Notes under the pieces: generated by a model
Told to the model about the DNA's origin: nothing
Database searches by the model: none
What the model saw: only the letters and a program-made list of their open reading frames with translations
Shown: piece after piece, positions 6,886 to 15,618 of the stretch
Position numbering within the stretch: the stretch's first letter is position 1
Layout of the letters: the number at the start of each line of letters is the position of its first letter
From: Burkholderiales bacterium
GTDB lineage: Bacteria; Pseudomonadota; Gammaproteobacteria; Burkholderiales; Burkholderiaceae_E
Length of the DNA stretch: 20,059 nucleotides
Assembly (NCBI GenBank): GCA_027489195.1
Contig: JAIYAG010000457.1
Coordinates: forward strand, 1-20,059
Reading direction: 5' to 3'
Position numbers and translations under genes: made by a program

Positions 6886-7632
6886 CTATGGCGGGTCGTC
6901 GGCCGACCCCGCCGGCGACTGGGGCGCCGCCGCCGGCGCGGGCGGCTCCAGCGGCAGGCCGGCCTGGGCGAACTCGCGCAGCAGCGGCACCGTGATCGCC
7001 CGCTTGCGCGCCAGCGCATAGCCGTCCAGGGCATCGACGAGGGCGCGCAGGCTGCCCAGGTCCCGCGGCGCGTGGGTCATCAGCCAGGGCACCACGTCGG
7101 GTGCCACCGACAGGCCGCGCTCGGCGAAGGTCAGGCCGAGCGCCTGCGCGGTGTCGGCGTCGGTCAGCCGGTGCAGCTGCAGCACCAGCCCCCAGCCGAG
7201 CCGGGTGGCCAGTTCCGGCATCAGCCCCAGGCGGCCGGGGGGCTCGGCGCCGGCGCAGGCCAGCGCCGCGTCGGCGTGCGCGGCGACCGCGTCGAACAGA
7301 TGCCAGGCGGCGGCCTGGCGAGGCCGGTCCAGGCGATCGCAGTCGTCGATCAGCCAGGTGCGGACCGCCGGGTCGTGCACGAAGGCCTCCGGGGGCGAGC
7401 CCGGGTCGAGGCGGCGCACGGCGGCCGCGGGCAGCGCGCCCTCGAGTGCGCGCAGCAGGTGGCTGCGGCCGCTCGAGGCCGGGCCCCAGAGGTACAGGAA
7501 GCGGGCGCCCGCGCCGCGTTCCGGATCGGCGAGCGCGCGCGCGGCCTCGAGGGCCTCGTGGTTGTCGCCGACCACGAAGGCATCGAAGGTCGGCGGCGGA
7601 GGCGGACCGAGGTCGAGGACGAGCTGGGACAC
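6886..7632 (-). CDS. hda: DnaA regulatory inactivator Hda
   Basis: Hda binds the DNA-loaded beta clamp and stimulates ATP hydrolysis by DnaA, preventing re-initiation of replication. The 248-residue protein opens with SQLVLDL, a clamp-binding motif (residues 2-8), then has a DnaA-like AAA+ domain: YLWGPASSGRSHLL as P-loop (48-60, with Arg in place of the usual Lys, as in E. coli Hda), TWLIDDCDRL as Walker B, and a C-terminal APRDLGSLRALVDALDGYALARKRAITVPLLREF helical part. It ends in a Pro/Ala-rich tail. The start is taken as GTG at 7632 because it sits right at the clamp motif; no ATG is in frame, the leader is C-rich with no Shine-Dalgarno, and an in-frame TTG at 7665 overlaps the promoter. 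It is the first gene of its operon and divergent from purM. Confidence 0.9.
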   Translation of the reverse strand: MSQLVLDLGPPPPPTFDAFVVGDNHEALEAARALADPERGAGARFLYLWGPASSGRSHLLRALEGALPAAAVRRLDPGSPPEAFVHDPAVRTWLIDDCDRLDRPRQAAAWHLFDAVAAHADAALACAGAEPPGRLGLMPELATRLGWGLVLQLHRLTDADTAQALGLTFAERGLSVAPDVVPWLMTHAPRDLGSLRALVDALDGYALARKRAITVPLLREFAQAGLPLEPPAPAAAPQSPAGSADDPP

Positions 7633-7660
7633 GGGCTGGGGGCGGGGAGGGGCGGGCCGG

Positions 7661-7666
7661 TACAAT
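7661..7666 (+). promoter_or_regulatory. Candidate -10 box for purM
   Basis: TACAAT lies 50 bases before the purM ATG and matches five of six bases of the sigma-70 -10 consensus. A start near 7673 is expected. The GC-rich region 16-18 bases upstream has no convincing -35, so another activator or a relaxed -35 would be needed. Confidence 0.5.
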
Positions 7667-7679
7667 CCCGGCTCGCGCC

Positions 7680-7685
7680 ATTGTA
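7680..7685 (-). promoter_or_regulatory. Candidate -10 box for hda
   Basis: TACAAT on the minus strand lies 47 bases before the hda GTG and would give a start near 7673. It faces the purM box, so the two predicted transcripts begin at nearly the same base and each runs through the other's -10. No clear -35 is present. Confidence 0.45.
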
Positions 7686-7687
7686 TC

Positions 7688-7705
7688 GGCCCCGGTCGCG
7701 GGGCC
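7688..7705 (+). promoter_or_regulatory. GC hairpin in the purM leader
   Basis: GGCCCCG (7688-7694) and CGGGGCC (7699-7705) form a perfect 7-bp stem closed by the four-base loop GTCG. In the predicted purM mRNA it sits 11 bases ahead of the ATG, where a ribosome would bind, and the leader has no purine-rich Shine-Dalgarno. It could reduce or regulate initiation; no known riboswitch is recognised. Confidence 0.5.
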
Positions 7706-7716
7706 CGCCCGCCCCC

Positions 7717-8787
7717 ATGAGCTCCACGCCCCCCAAGCCCGCCGCGCCGCTGACCTACAAGGACGCGGGGGTCGACATCGACGCCGGCGACGCGCTCGTC
7801 GAGCGCATCAAGCCGCTCGCCCGGCGCACGATGCGCGAGGGCGTGCTGGCCGGCATCGGCGGGTTCGGCGCGCTCTTCGAGGTGCCCAAGCGCTTCCGCG
7901 AGCCGGTGCTGGTGTCCGGCACCGATGGCGTCGGCACCAAGCTGCGGCTGGCCTTCGCGCTCGACCGGCACGACACCGTCGGCATCGACCTGGTCGCGAT
8001 GAGCGTCAACGACATCCTGGTGCAGGGTGCGGAACCGCTGTTCTTCCTCGACTACTTCGCCTGCGGGCGGCTCGACGTCGACACCGCGGCCCGGGTGGTC
8101 GGCGGCATCGCCACGGGCTGCGAGCAGGCGGGCTGCGCACTGATCGGCGGCGAGACCGCCGAGATGCCCGACATGTACCCGGACGGGGAGTACGACCTCG
8201 CCGGCTTCGCCGTCGGCTGCGTCGAGAAGTCGGCGGCCATCGACGGCCGCTCGATCGGCCCGGGCGACGCGATCATCGGCCTGGCCTCGAGCGGGCCGCA
8301 CTCGAACGGCTACTCGCTGGTGCGCCGCGTGATCCAGCGCGCCCACGGCTCGCTCGAGTCGGCCGCGATGGACGCGCCTTTCGGCGCATCGGGCACCTTC
8401 GCCGACGCGGTGATGGCGCCGACCCGCATCTACGTGAAGCCGGTGCTGGGGCTGATCGGCGCGCTGCCGGTCAAGGGCATCGCCCACATCACCGGCGGCG
8501 GGCTGGTCGAGAACGTGCCGCGCGTGCTGCCCGAGACCTGCCAGGCGGTGCTGCAGCGCTCGGCGTGGACGATGCCGCCGGTGTTCGACTGGCTGCAGCG
8601 CGAAGGCGGCATCGCCGACGCCGAGATGCACCGCGTCTTCAACTGCGGCATCGGGATGGTGATCGTGGTCGAGGCCGCGCTGGCCGACGACGCGATCGCG
8701 CGGCTGCGCGCCGCCGGCGAGACCGCCTCGCGGATCGGCGAGATCGTGGCGCGGCCCGAGGGTGCGCCCGCCACCGTCGTCGTCTGA
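7717..8787 (+). CDS. purM: Phosphoribosylformylglycinamidine cyclo-ligase (AIR synthetase)
   Basis: PurM closes the imidazole ring in step five of purine biosynthesis, converting FGAM to AIR with ATP. The 356-residue length is that of the family. Characteristic stretches are LTYKDAGVDIDAGDALVERIKP, VSGTDGVGTKLRLAF (ATP/Mg site), GIDLVAMSVNDILVQGAEPLFFLDY, IGGETAEMPDMY, IGLASSGPHSNGYSLVR and ITGGGLVENVPRVLP. The ATG at 7717 gives the expected N-terminus; the leader lacks a Shine-Dalgarno. It heads an operon with tamA 34 bases downstream and is divergent from hda. In several Burkholderiales purM lies between miaA and hda; here tamAB and two sugar genes separate it from miaA. Confidence 0.97.
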   Translation: MSSTPPKPAAPLTYKDAGVDIDAGDALVERIKPLARRTMREGVLAGIGGFGALFEVPKRFREPVLVSGTDGVGTKLRLAFALDRHDTVGIDLVAMSVNDILVQGAEPLFFLDYFACGRLDVDTAARVVGGIATGCEQAGCALIGGETAEMPDMYPDGEYDLAGFAVGCVEKSAAIDGRSIGPGDAIIGLASSGPHSNGYSLVRRVIQRAHGSLESAAMDAPFGASGTFADAVMAPTRIYVKPVLGLIGALPVKGIAHITGGGLVENVPRVLPETCQAVLQRSAWTMPPVFDWLQREGGIADAEMHRVFNCGIGMVIVVEAALADDAIARLRAAGETASRIGEIVARPEGAPATVVV

Positions 8788-8821
8788 GCGCAGCGACGGA
8801 CGCCGGCCGCAGGGCCCCACG

Positions 8822-10807
8822 ATGCGCAGCGCGCGGCACCCGCCGCCCGGCCGCAGGCGGGACGCGGGCGCGCTGCTGATCGCGGCGGGCTTGGGCTGGT
8901 GCGCGGCGGCGCCGGCGCAGGGCACGAGCGAGCCTGTGTCGGCCCCGGCGGCCCCGGCGGCCCCTTCGCCCGCTTCGCCCGCTTCGGCCCCTTCGGACAG
9001 CCGGCCCGAGGCGCGGCCCGGCGCCGGCTTCCTGTCGAAGCTGCCCTTCGTGGGCAAGTGGTTCGGCGGCGGCGAGGAGACCGGCAGCGCGGACGGCAGC
9101 AAGGTCGCGCCGCACTATGTGCTCGAGGTCGAGGCGCCCGAGCCGGTGGCCCGCCAGATCCGCGAGTTCACGCTGCTCGGCCGCTGGCGCCAGCGTCCCG
9201 ACTACGACCCGTCGCAGCTGCCGCTGTTCGTGCGGCGGGCCGACCAGGAGGTGCGCGAGCTCCTCGCCGCGGAGGGCTGGTTCTCGCCGACGGTTCGGGT
9301 CGCGCAGATCCCCGGCGGCGTGCGCATCGAGGTCGATGCCGGTGAGCGCGCCCGCGTGGCGGGCACCACGCTTCGGCTCGAGGGCGAGCTCGCCGAGCCC
9401 GCACATGCCGCGCTGCGCGAGCGCATGGGACGCGAGTGGCTGCTGCCCGACGGCGCCGTGTTCCGCTCGCCCGAGTGGGAGCGGGCCAAGCGCGCGCTGC
9501 TCACCGGGCTGCGCGACGGCGGCTTCCTGCGGGCCCGCATCGAGGATTCCGAGGCACTCGTCGAGCGCGAGCGGGCGACCGCGACGCTGGAGGTCGAGGT
9601 GCAGTCGGGGCCGCCGCTGTACTTCGGCGCGCTCGACATCGGCGGTCTGCAGCGCTATCCGCGCGACGTGGTCGAAGGCCTCGCGCCGTTTCGCTTCGGC
9701 GATCCGTACGACGCCCGCCGGATCACCGACTTCCAGACTCGCCTGAACGGAGCCGGCTGGTTCACCTCGGTCAACGTGCGCCCCGACATGCCGGCGCTCG
9801 AGCGCGAGCCCGAGCTGGCCGAGGTGCCGGTGCGCATCGACGTGGTCGAGCGCCAGAGCAAGCGCTGGACGCTGGGCGGGGGCTACGACACCGACCGCGG
9901 CGTGAACGTGCTGGCGGCCTGGGAGCACCGCAACGTCGGCGGCATCGGCGTGCAGACGTTCAACGGCATCGAGCTCGACGTCGAGCGGCAGGTCGTGTAC
10001 TCGACCTGGGAGACGCCGCAGGACGTCCAGGGCTGGCGCTGGCAGTTCGGCGCGCGCGCCGAGCACCGGGACATCCAGAACGACCTGGTCGATGCGGGCT
10101 CGGTGTTCGCGTCGCGCAACCGGCGGCGCGGCGAGATCGAGACCGCGCTGTCGCTGCAGTACCAGGCCGAGCGGCAGAACGTGGTGTTCGGACCCGCCGA
10201 GGAACGCCTCTACGAGAACCGCGCGCTGGTGCTCGGCTACAGCTGGACGCAGCGCCGGCTCGACTCGCCGATCTTCCCGTCGAAGGGCTACATCGTGTCG
10301 GGGCAGCTGTCCGGCGCCTCGTCCTCCCTCGGCTCGGAGCGCTCGTTCGTGCGGGCCTACGGCCTGGCCTACGGGATCGTGCCCCTCGCGGCGGACGGCG
10401 GCGAGGCGTTCGGGCGCATCGTGCTGCGCGGCGAGCTCGGCGCGGTGCTGGCCGACGGACGCGACGGCATCCCGTCGGCCAACCTGTTCCGCACCGGCGG
10501 CACCAAGTCGGTCCGCGGCTACGGCTCGCAGAGCCTCGGCGTGGCGCTCGGCGAGGCGACGGTCGGCGGCCGCTTCCTGATGGTCACCAGCGCCGAATAC
10601 CAGCACCTGATCACCCGCGACGTCGCCGCCGCGGTCTTCTACGACTGGGGCAACGCGGCCGATGCGCGCCGCGACCTGTCGCCGGTCTCGGGCTACGGCG
10701 TCGGCGTGCGCTGGCGCACGCCGGTCGGGCCGCTGAACCTCGACCTCGCCTGGGGCGAGGCGGTCCGCGACTGGCGGCTGCACTTCTCGATCGGGGTGGT
10801 GTTCTGA
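8822..10807 (+). CDS. tamA: Translocation and assembly module outer-membrane protein TamA (Omp85 family)
   Basis: TamA is the outer-membrane half of the TAM complex that helps insert outer-membrane proteins and, with TamB, links the two membranes. The 661-residue precursor has an N-terminal signal peptide (Arg-rich start, hydrophobic ALLIAAGLGWCAAAPA, cleavage near residue 32), an Ala/Pro/Ser linker (about 34-65) encoded by a 9-bp tandem repeat, periplasmic POTRA repeats (roughly 95-330, for example FGALDIGGLQRYPRDVVEGLAP-like segments), and a C-terminal Omp85 barrel. The barrel has the conserved lid-loop motif VRGY (564-567) and ends in an aromatic beta signal, FSIGVVF. The ATG at 8822 follows AGGG by seven bases; starts further upstream lie within purM. 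Its TGA overlaps the tamB ATG, so the pair should be translationally coupled. Confidence 0.93.
   Translation: MRSARHPPPGRRRDAGALLIAAGLGWCAAAPAQGTSEPVSAPAAPAAPSPASPASAPSDSRPEARPGAGFLSKLPFVGKWFGGGEETGSADGSKVAPHYVLEVEAPEPVARQIREFTLLGRWRQRPDYDPSQLPLFVRRADQEVRELLAAEGWFSPTVRVAQIPGGVRIEVDAGERARVAGTTLRLEGELAEPAHAALRERMGREWLLPDGAVFRSPEWERAKRALLTGLRDGGFLRARIEDSEALVERERATATLEVEVQSGPPLYFGALDIGGLQRYPRDVVEGLAPFRFGDPYDARRITDFQTRLNGAGWFTSVNVRPDMPALEREPELAEVPVRIDVVERQSKRWTLGGGYDTDRGVNVLAAWEHRNVGGIGVQTFNGIELDVERQVVYSTWETPQDVQGWRWQFGARAEHRDIQNDLVDAGSVFASRNRRRGEIETALSLQYQAERQNVVFGPAEERLYENRALVLGYSWTQRRLDSPIFPSKGYIVSGQLSGASSSLGSERSFVRAYGLAYGIVPLAADGGEAFGRIVLRGELGAVLADGRDGIPSANLFRTGGTKSVRGYGSQSLGVALGEATVGGRFLMVTSAEYQHLITRDVAAAVFYDWGNAADARRDLSPVSGYGVGVRWRTPVGPLNLDLAWGEAVRDWRLHFSIGVVF
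8941..8994 (+). repeat. 9-bp tandem repeat in tamA (Ala/Pro linker)
   Basis: Six 9-base units lie head to tail: GGCCCCGGC twice, GGCCCCTTC, GCCCGCTTC twice, then GGCCCCTTC. They encode the Ala/Pro/Ser linker behind the signal peptide. Because the unit is three codons, gain or loss of units would change linker length without shifting the frame. Confidence 0.85.
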
Positions 10808-13800
10808 TGGCCGGGCCGGTGTCGCCCGCGCCGCAGCCCGGCCCCGGCCCCGCATCCGGCCGCCCGCCGCGTCGGCGCCTGCGGATCGCGCTGATCGGGC
10901 TCGCGGTGCTGGCCGCGCTGACGTCGGTGCTGCTCGGGGCGGCGGCGTCGTGGCTGGGTTCCGAGTCGATGCTGCAGACGGTGGTGGCGCGCGCGGTGGC
11001 AGCCAGCGGCGGGCGGCTCGAGGTCGAGGCGCCGAGCGGCTCGCTGCTCGGGACCCTGCGGGCGACGCGCGTGCGCTGGACCGACGGCGCGACGGTGGTC
11101 AGCGTCGACGATCTCGCCGTGACGCTCGACTGGCGCGGGCTGCCGGTGCGGCGCCTGCGTGTCGTCGCGGCGAGCGCGGCGCGCGTGGAGGTGTCGACGC
11201 CACCGTCGGACGCCCCGCCCGCGCCGCCGGCGTCACTGGCCCTGCCCTTCGGTGTCCGGGTCGACATCGGCGGGCTCGACATCGCCGAACTGCTCGTGCG
11301 CAGCGGCGACGCCGAGCCGCTGAAGCTCTCGGCGCTGCACGGGGCGGCGCGCTACGCCGCATCCGCCTGGACCCTCGACGCGCTGTCGCTGCGGGGCGAC
11401 TTCGGGGCGCTGCGCGCCGACGGCACGGTGCGCGACGCGCCGCCCTTCGCGCTGTCGGCGAACCTGCTGCTCGAGACGCGCGTGCTCGACGAGCCGATCG
11501 CGATCGCCTCGAGTGCGACCGGCGACCTGTCGGCCCTCGCGATCGAGGCGCGCACGGTGCTGCGCGAGGCCTCGGCGAACGTGCGGCTGCGGCTCGCCCC
11601 GTTCTCGCCGCGCCCGCTGCTCGCGGCCGACGTCGGCATCGCGAACCTCGACCTCGCGCGCTTCGGTGCCGGCCTGCCGGTCACCCGGCTCGAGGGCCGC
11701 CTGCAGGGCACCGCGCCGCCCGCCGCCGCCGGGTCGCCGGTCCCCGCGCTGCCCGCGCTCGGCGGCACGCTGAGCCTGCGCAACATGCGCTCCGGCACGC
11801 TCGATGCGGCGCTGCTGCCGGTGGAGACCGCGGCGACGCGCTTCGCCTTCGACGGCTCGCTGCTGCGGCTCGACGGGCTCGCGATCGCGGGCCCGCCCGG
11901 GCGCCTCGAGGGCGATGCGACGCTGCGGGTGCCCGCGGGCGGCGCACGCGTGCCGACCGAGTTCGCGCTGCGCCTGGCCACGCAGGGCATCGACCTGCAG
12001 CGCGCGCACGCCGCGCTGCGGCCCACGGCCCTGCGCGGCGAGGTCCGCGTCGCGCCCGAACGTGGCGGGCTCGGGTTCGATGGCCGCCTGTCCGACGGCG
12101 AGCTGTCGCTCGACGCGCAGGCGCTGCTGGTCGGCGAGCGTCTGAGCATCGCGCGGGCCCGGCTGCAGGCGCTCGAGGGCATCGCCGAGTTCGCCGGCAG
12201 CGTCGGCATCGCGTCACCGTATCGGTTCGACCTGGCCGGTACCGTCGCGAGGCTCGACCCGGCGCGCTTCGCCGATGTGCCGGAGGGGCTGCTGAACGGG
12301 CGCTGGCGTGTCGGCGGCGAGGCCGGCCCGAAGCCCTCCGTCGAGGCCGAGGCCTCGCTGGCCGACAGCCGCTGGCGGGGGCAGGCGCTGTCCGGCCGGG
12401 CGAGCGGGCGCTGGCAGCCCGACCGGGTGAGCCGCGTCGATGCGGCGCTGCGCTGGGGCGGCGCCACCGCGAGCGCCCGCGGCGACCTCGGCGCACCGGG
12501 CGACCGGCTGGCGGTGGCGATCGACGCGACCCGCCTGCAGGAACTCGATGCGCGGCTCGGCGGGCGTCTCGCGCTCGAGGCCACGCTGCGCGACGCGCTG
12601 CGCGAGCCCGGACTCGCCGCCACCGTGACCGGCCGCGAGCTGCGCGTCGAGGACCGGCTGGCCGTGCGCAGCCTGCGTGCGGGCGTGGAGGTCGCACGTC
12701 CCGCCGCATTGCGCGAGGTGCTGGTGCGGCTGGGGGTGGTGGAGGCCGCCCCCCCGGCCGCGGTCGCGGGCAAGGCCGAGGCCAAGGTCCCCCGGGGCGG
12801 CTGGAACGCCGCCACCTCGGCCCTGTCCGTCACGCTGCAGGCCGACGGCCTGCGGCTCGCCGGTACCCCGGTCGATGCGCTGCGCGTCGAGCTCGCCGGC
12901 GACGCCGACCGCCACGGACTCGCGGTCCGCGCGAGCGCACCGGGGCGTGCGGGCTTCGCGATGGATGCGGCGCTGCGCGTCGAGGGCGGGCTCGAGCGCG
13001 GCGCGCCGCCGCGCTGGCGGGGACGCCTCGTCGAGGCGTCCAATGTCGTGGCGCCGACTGCGGCTGCTGCAGCCGGCCGAGCTCGCGCTGTCGCGCGAGG
13101 CGGCGCGCGCCGGCCCGCTGCGGCTCGAGATCGACGGCGCCGAAGGCGCGCGGCTGCAGCTCGAGACCGCGTCGTGGGAGGCCGGCCGGCTGCGGCTGCA
13201 GGGGGCGCTGTCGGCGATGCCGCTGCGCTGGCTCGCGCCCTGGGTCGCCGACTCCGGGCTGAAGGTGAACGAGCCGGACGCGCTGCGCCTGGGCGCGCGC
13301 ATCGACGTCGCCGGAGCACCGGGCGCGGCGGGCGAACTGCGCGCGCGCATCGAGGCCTTCCGGGAATCCGGCGACCTGAGCATCGAGATGCCGGCGGCCG
13401 GCGGCGGCGTCGAGCTGCTGCGCGCCGGGCTGCAGACGCTCGAGGCCCGGATCGACGTCGCCGACGGCCGGATGAGCGCGACCGCATCGATGCGCGGCGG
13501 CGCGATCGGCACGCTGCGCGCCGAGGCCCGTGCCCCGCTCGCCTGGACGCCCGCGGGCGCGTTCGACACCGCGGTGGCGCTCGAGGGCAGCGCCGAGCTG
13601 TCGGTACCCTCGCTCGCCTTCACCCGCGCGCTCGCCGGGGAGGCCTGGCGCTTCGACGGCGCGCTGCAGGCCCGGCTCGCATTCGCCGGCACCCTGGGCG
13701 CGCCCCGCGTGACCGGCCGCATCGAGGGCACACGCCTGGCCGCCGAGCAGCGCGAGCTCGGCATGAAGCTGGTCGACGGCGAGCTGGCCGCGACCATCAC

Positions 13801-14938
13801 CGACAACGCCGTCGTGATCGAGCGCCTGCGGTTCGCCAGCGGGCAGGGCTCGGTGTCGATGACCGGTTCGCTGCGGCCCGACGAGCGCAGCGAGGCGGTG
13901 CTGGTGCTCGAGCGCATGCCGATCCCGCTGGGCGCCGGCCAGCGTCTGCTGCTGTCGGGCGAGGCGCGTGCCGCGCTGCGGGGCGGGCTGCTGACGCTGC
14001 GCGGCAGGCTGCGTGCCGACGAGGGCGTGATCGAGCTGACCGCGTACGACACGCCGAGCCTGTCTCGCGACGTCGTGGTGGTGCGCGACGCCGCCGAGGC
14101 CGCGGCCCGTGCCAGCCGGCGCGCGGCCGAGCGGCGCGGTGCGACGCAGGCCGCCGCGGCCGAGGCCGATCCGGCCGCTGGCAAGGGCTTCCGGATCCTG
14201 AGCACCCTCGAGATCGACCTGGGCGACCGGTTCCGCGTCTTCGGCGCCGGCGTCGACGCGCGTCTCGTGGGGCAGCTGACACTGAGCGGGCGGCTGCCCG
14301 ATGCACCGCGCCTGAACGGCACGGTACGGGTCGCGCAGGGCACCTACACCGGCTTCGGCCAGAAGCTCGAGATCGAACGCGGCGTGCTGGTGTTCAGCGG
14401 CCCGGTCGACAATCCGTCGATCGACCTGGTCGCCTACCGGCGCTACCTGCCGGTCGAGGCGGGCGTGTCGCTCTCCGGCACCGCGCGTGTGCCGAAGCTC
14501 ACGCTGGTGTCCAAGCCCGACGTGCCCGAGCCGGACAAGCTGTCATGGCTGGTGCTGGGCACCGGCTCCGACAGCGCGCGCAGTGGCGGCCAGAACTCCG
14601 CCCTGCAGGCCGCAGCCGCCACCATTCTCGCGACGGCCGATCCGAGTCTCGCCGGTCCCGGCATCGCCTCGACCTTCGGGCTCGACGTGCTGTCGGTGCG
14701 GACCGCGCAGGTCGGCAGCACCGGCGAGTCGGGGTCGGCCGCGACCTCGGCGCAGGACAGCATCGTGACGCTGGGCAAGCGCCTGACGGACCGGCTGTTC
14801 GTGAGCTACGAGCAGAGCCTGCGTGGCCTGCAGAACCTGCTGCGGCTGCAGTACGAGATCACCGAACGGCTGTCGGTGCGGACCAAGTCCGGCACGCAGA
14901 ACGCGGTCGATCTCCTCTGGACCTACCGCTACGATTGA
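10807..14938 (+). CDS. tamB: Translocation and assembly module inner-membrane protein TamB, with an apparent frameshift near 13050
   Basis: TamB is an AsmA-like, inner-membrane-anchored protein whose long beta-rich body spans the periplasm and meets TamA. The start ATG (10807) overlaps the tamA TGA. The N-terminus has a Pro-rich cytoplasmic piece, basic residues and one membrane anchor (about residues 25-50), then a long repetitive beta region of the kind SxLxGxW. This frame is convincing up to WRGRLVEASNVV near 13050. From about 13060 the family sequence continues in the next frame (LRLLQPAELALSREAARAG onward) and includes the conserved C-terminal DUF490 part (PEPDKLSWLVLG, NLLRLQYEITERLSV, LLWTYRYD) to the TGA at 14936-14938. 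The span is one base longer than a multiple of three; a corrected protein would be about 1376 residues. Without correction, the original frame stays open to 14952 but gives Arg/Ala-rich sequence unlike TamB. It could be a sequencing error or a real mutation. Confidence 0.88.
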
Positions 14939-14989
14939 GAAGCCATGAATGAACCTACTGCGCGTCCCGATCCGACGCCTGCGGTGCTC

Positions 14990-15008
14990 GCCGTAAATCA
15001 CGTACGGC
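14990..15008. terminator. Small hairpin between convergent tamB and gntK
   Basis: GCCGTA (14990-14995) and TACGGC (15003-15008) pair around a 7-base loop in the 113-base gap between the convergent genes. The stem is short and there is no T-run, so it is a weak terminator candidate. Nothing else is recognised in the gap. Confidence 0.25.
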
Positions 15009-15051
15009 TGCGCTCCTCGACGTCGGCTCGGGCCTGCTCGCTACGGTTCCT

Positions 15052-15618
15052 TCACGGCTTCTCGAGGGCGCGCGCCGCGGCGTCGGCCAGGGCCTCGACC
15101 GGCGCGTCGACGTGCACGGTCACCGCGTCCTGCGGCGCCTCGAGCGCCTCGAACTGGCTGGCGAGCAGGCTCGCCGGCATGTAGCGGTGCTGCCGCTGCG
15201 CGAGCCGTGCCGAGATCAGCTCGAACGAGCCGGCCAGGTGCACGACGCGCAGCCCGGGCAGCCGCTCGGCGAGCGCGGCGCGGTAGCGCGCCTTGAGCGC
15301 CGAGCAGGCGAGCACCACCGGCTCGCCCTTGGCGATCGAGTGGCGCATCACCGCATTGAGGCGTGCGAGCCAGGGCGCGCGGTCGGTGTCGTCGAGTGGC
15401 GTGCCGGCGCGCATCTTCTCGACGTTGGCCGGCGGATGGAAGTCGTCGGCATCGACGAAGCGCGCGCCGAGCCGCCGTGCGAGCGCCTCGCCCACCGAGG
15501 TCTTGCCGCAGCCGGACACGCCCATCACGACCACCGCGAGCGGCGCGCCGGCGACCGGCGCAGGCAGCCGTGCACCGCCCGGGTCGGCGGCGTCGCGCGG
15601 ATCGCAGCTGCGGCTCAC
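15052..15618 (-). CDS. gntK: Gluconokinase (thermoresistant GntK type)
   Basis: GntK phosphorylates gluconate to 6-phosphogluconate with ATP in the cytoplasm, providing the substrate for the Gnd enzyme encoded just upstream. The protein of 188 residues has the P-loop GVSGCGKT (33-40), FVDADDFHPPANVEKMRAGTPLDDTDR (substrate and lid region), VLACSALKARYRAAL, and QRQHRYMPASLLASQFEALE near the C-terminus, all typical of the family. The GTG at 15618 is chosen because it overlaps the gnd stop (GTGA) and gives a plausible length; it adds about 25 residues before the core compared with short homologues, so an internal GTG nearer the P-loop cannot be excluded. It is the last gene of the mutL-to-gntK operon. 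Confidence 0.92.
   Translation of the reverse strand: MSRSCDPRDAADPGGARLPAPVAGAPLAVVVMGVSGCGKTSVGEALARRLGARFVDADDFHPPANVEKMRAGTPLDDTDRAPWLARLNAVMRHSIAKGEPVVLACSALKARYRAALAERLPGLRVVHLAGSFELISARLAQRQHRYMPASLLASQFEALEAPQDAVTVHVDAPVEALADAAARALEKP

Larger units (their letters stand above)
7655..7691. repeat. 12-bp inverted repeat between hda and purM
   Basis: The bases GGCCGGTACAAT (7655-7666) and ATTGTATCGGCC (7680-7691) are inverse complements with one mismatch, separated by 13 bases. Each arm contains a TACAAT hexamer in opposite orientation. The centre lies near 7673. It may be a symmetric operator, or simply two promoters that mirror each other. Confidence 0.75.

Noticed and set aside
8639..10855. 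Long minus-strand open frame (738 codons) antisense to tamA
   Set aside because: It is Arg/Ala/His-rich with no recognisable domain, while the opposite strand encodes a clear Omp85 protein.
12749..12755. Run of seven C bases in tamB considered as the frameshift site
   Set aside because: TamB-like sequence continues in the same frame for about 100 residues after it, so the shift lies further downstream near 13050.
13065..14952. Continuation of the original tamB frame as a separate functional C-terminus
   Set aside because: The residues are almost only Arg, Ala, Gly and Pro, and the next frame over the same bases gives conserved DUF490 sequence.
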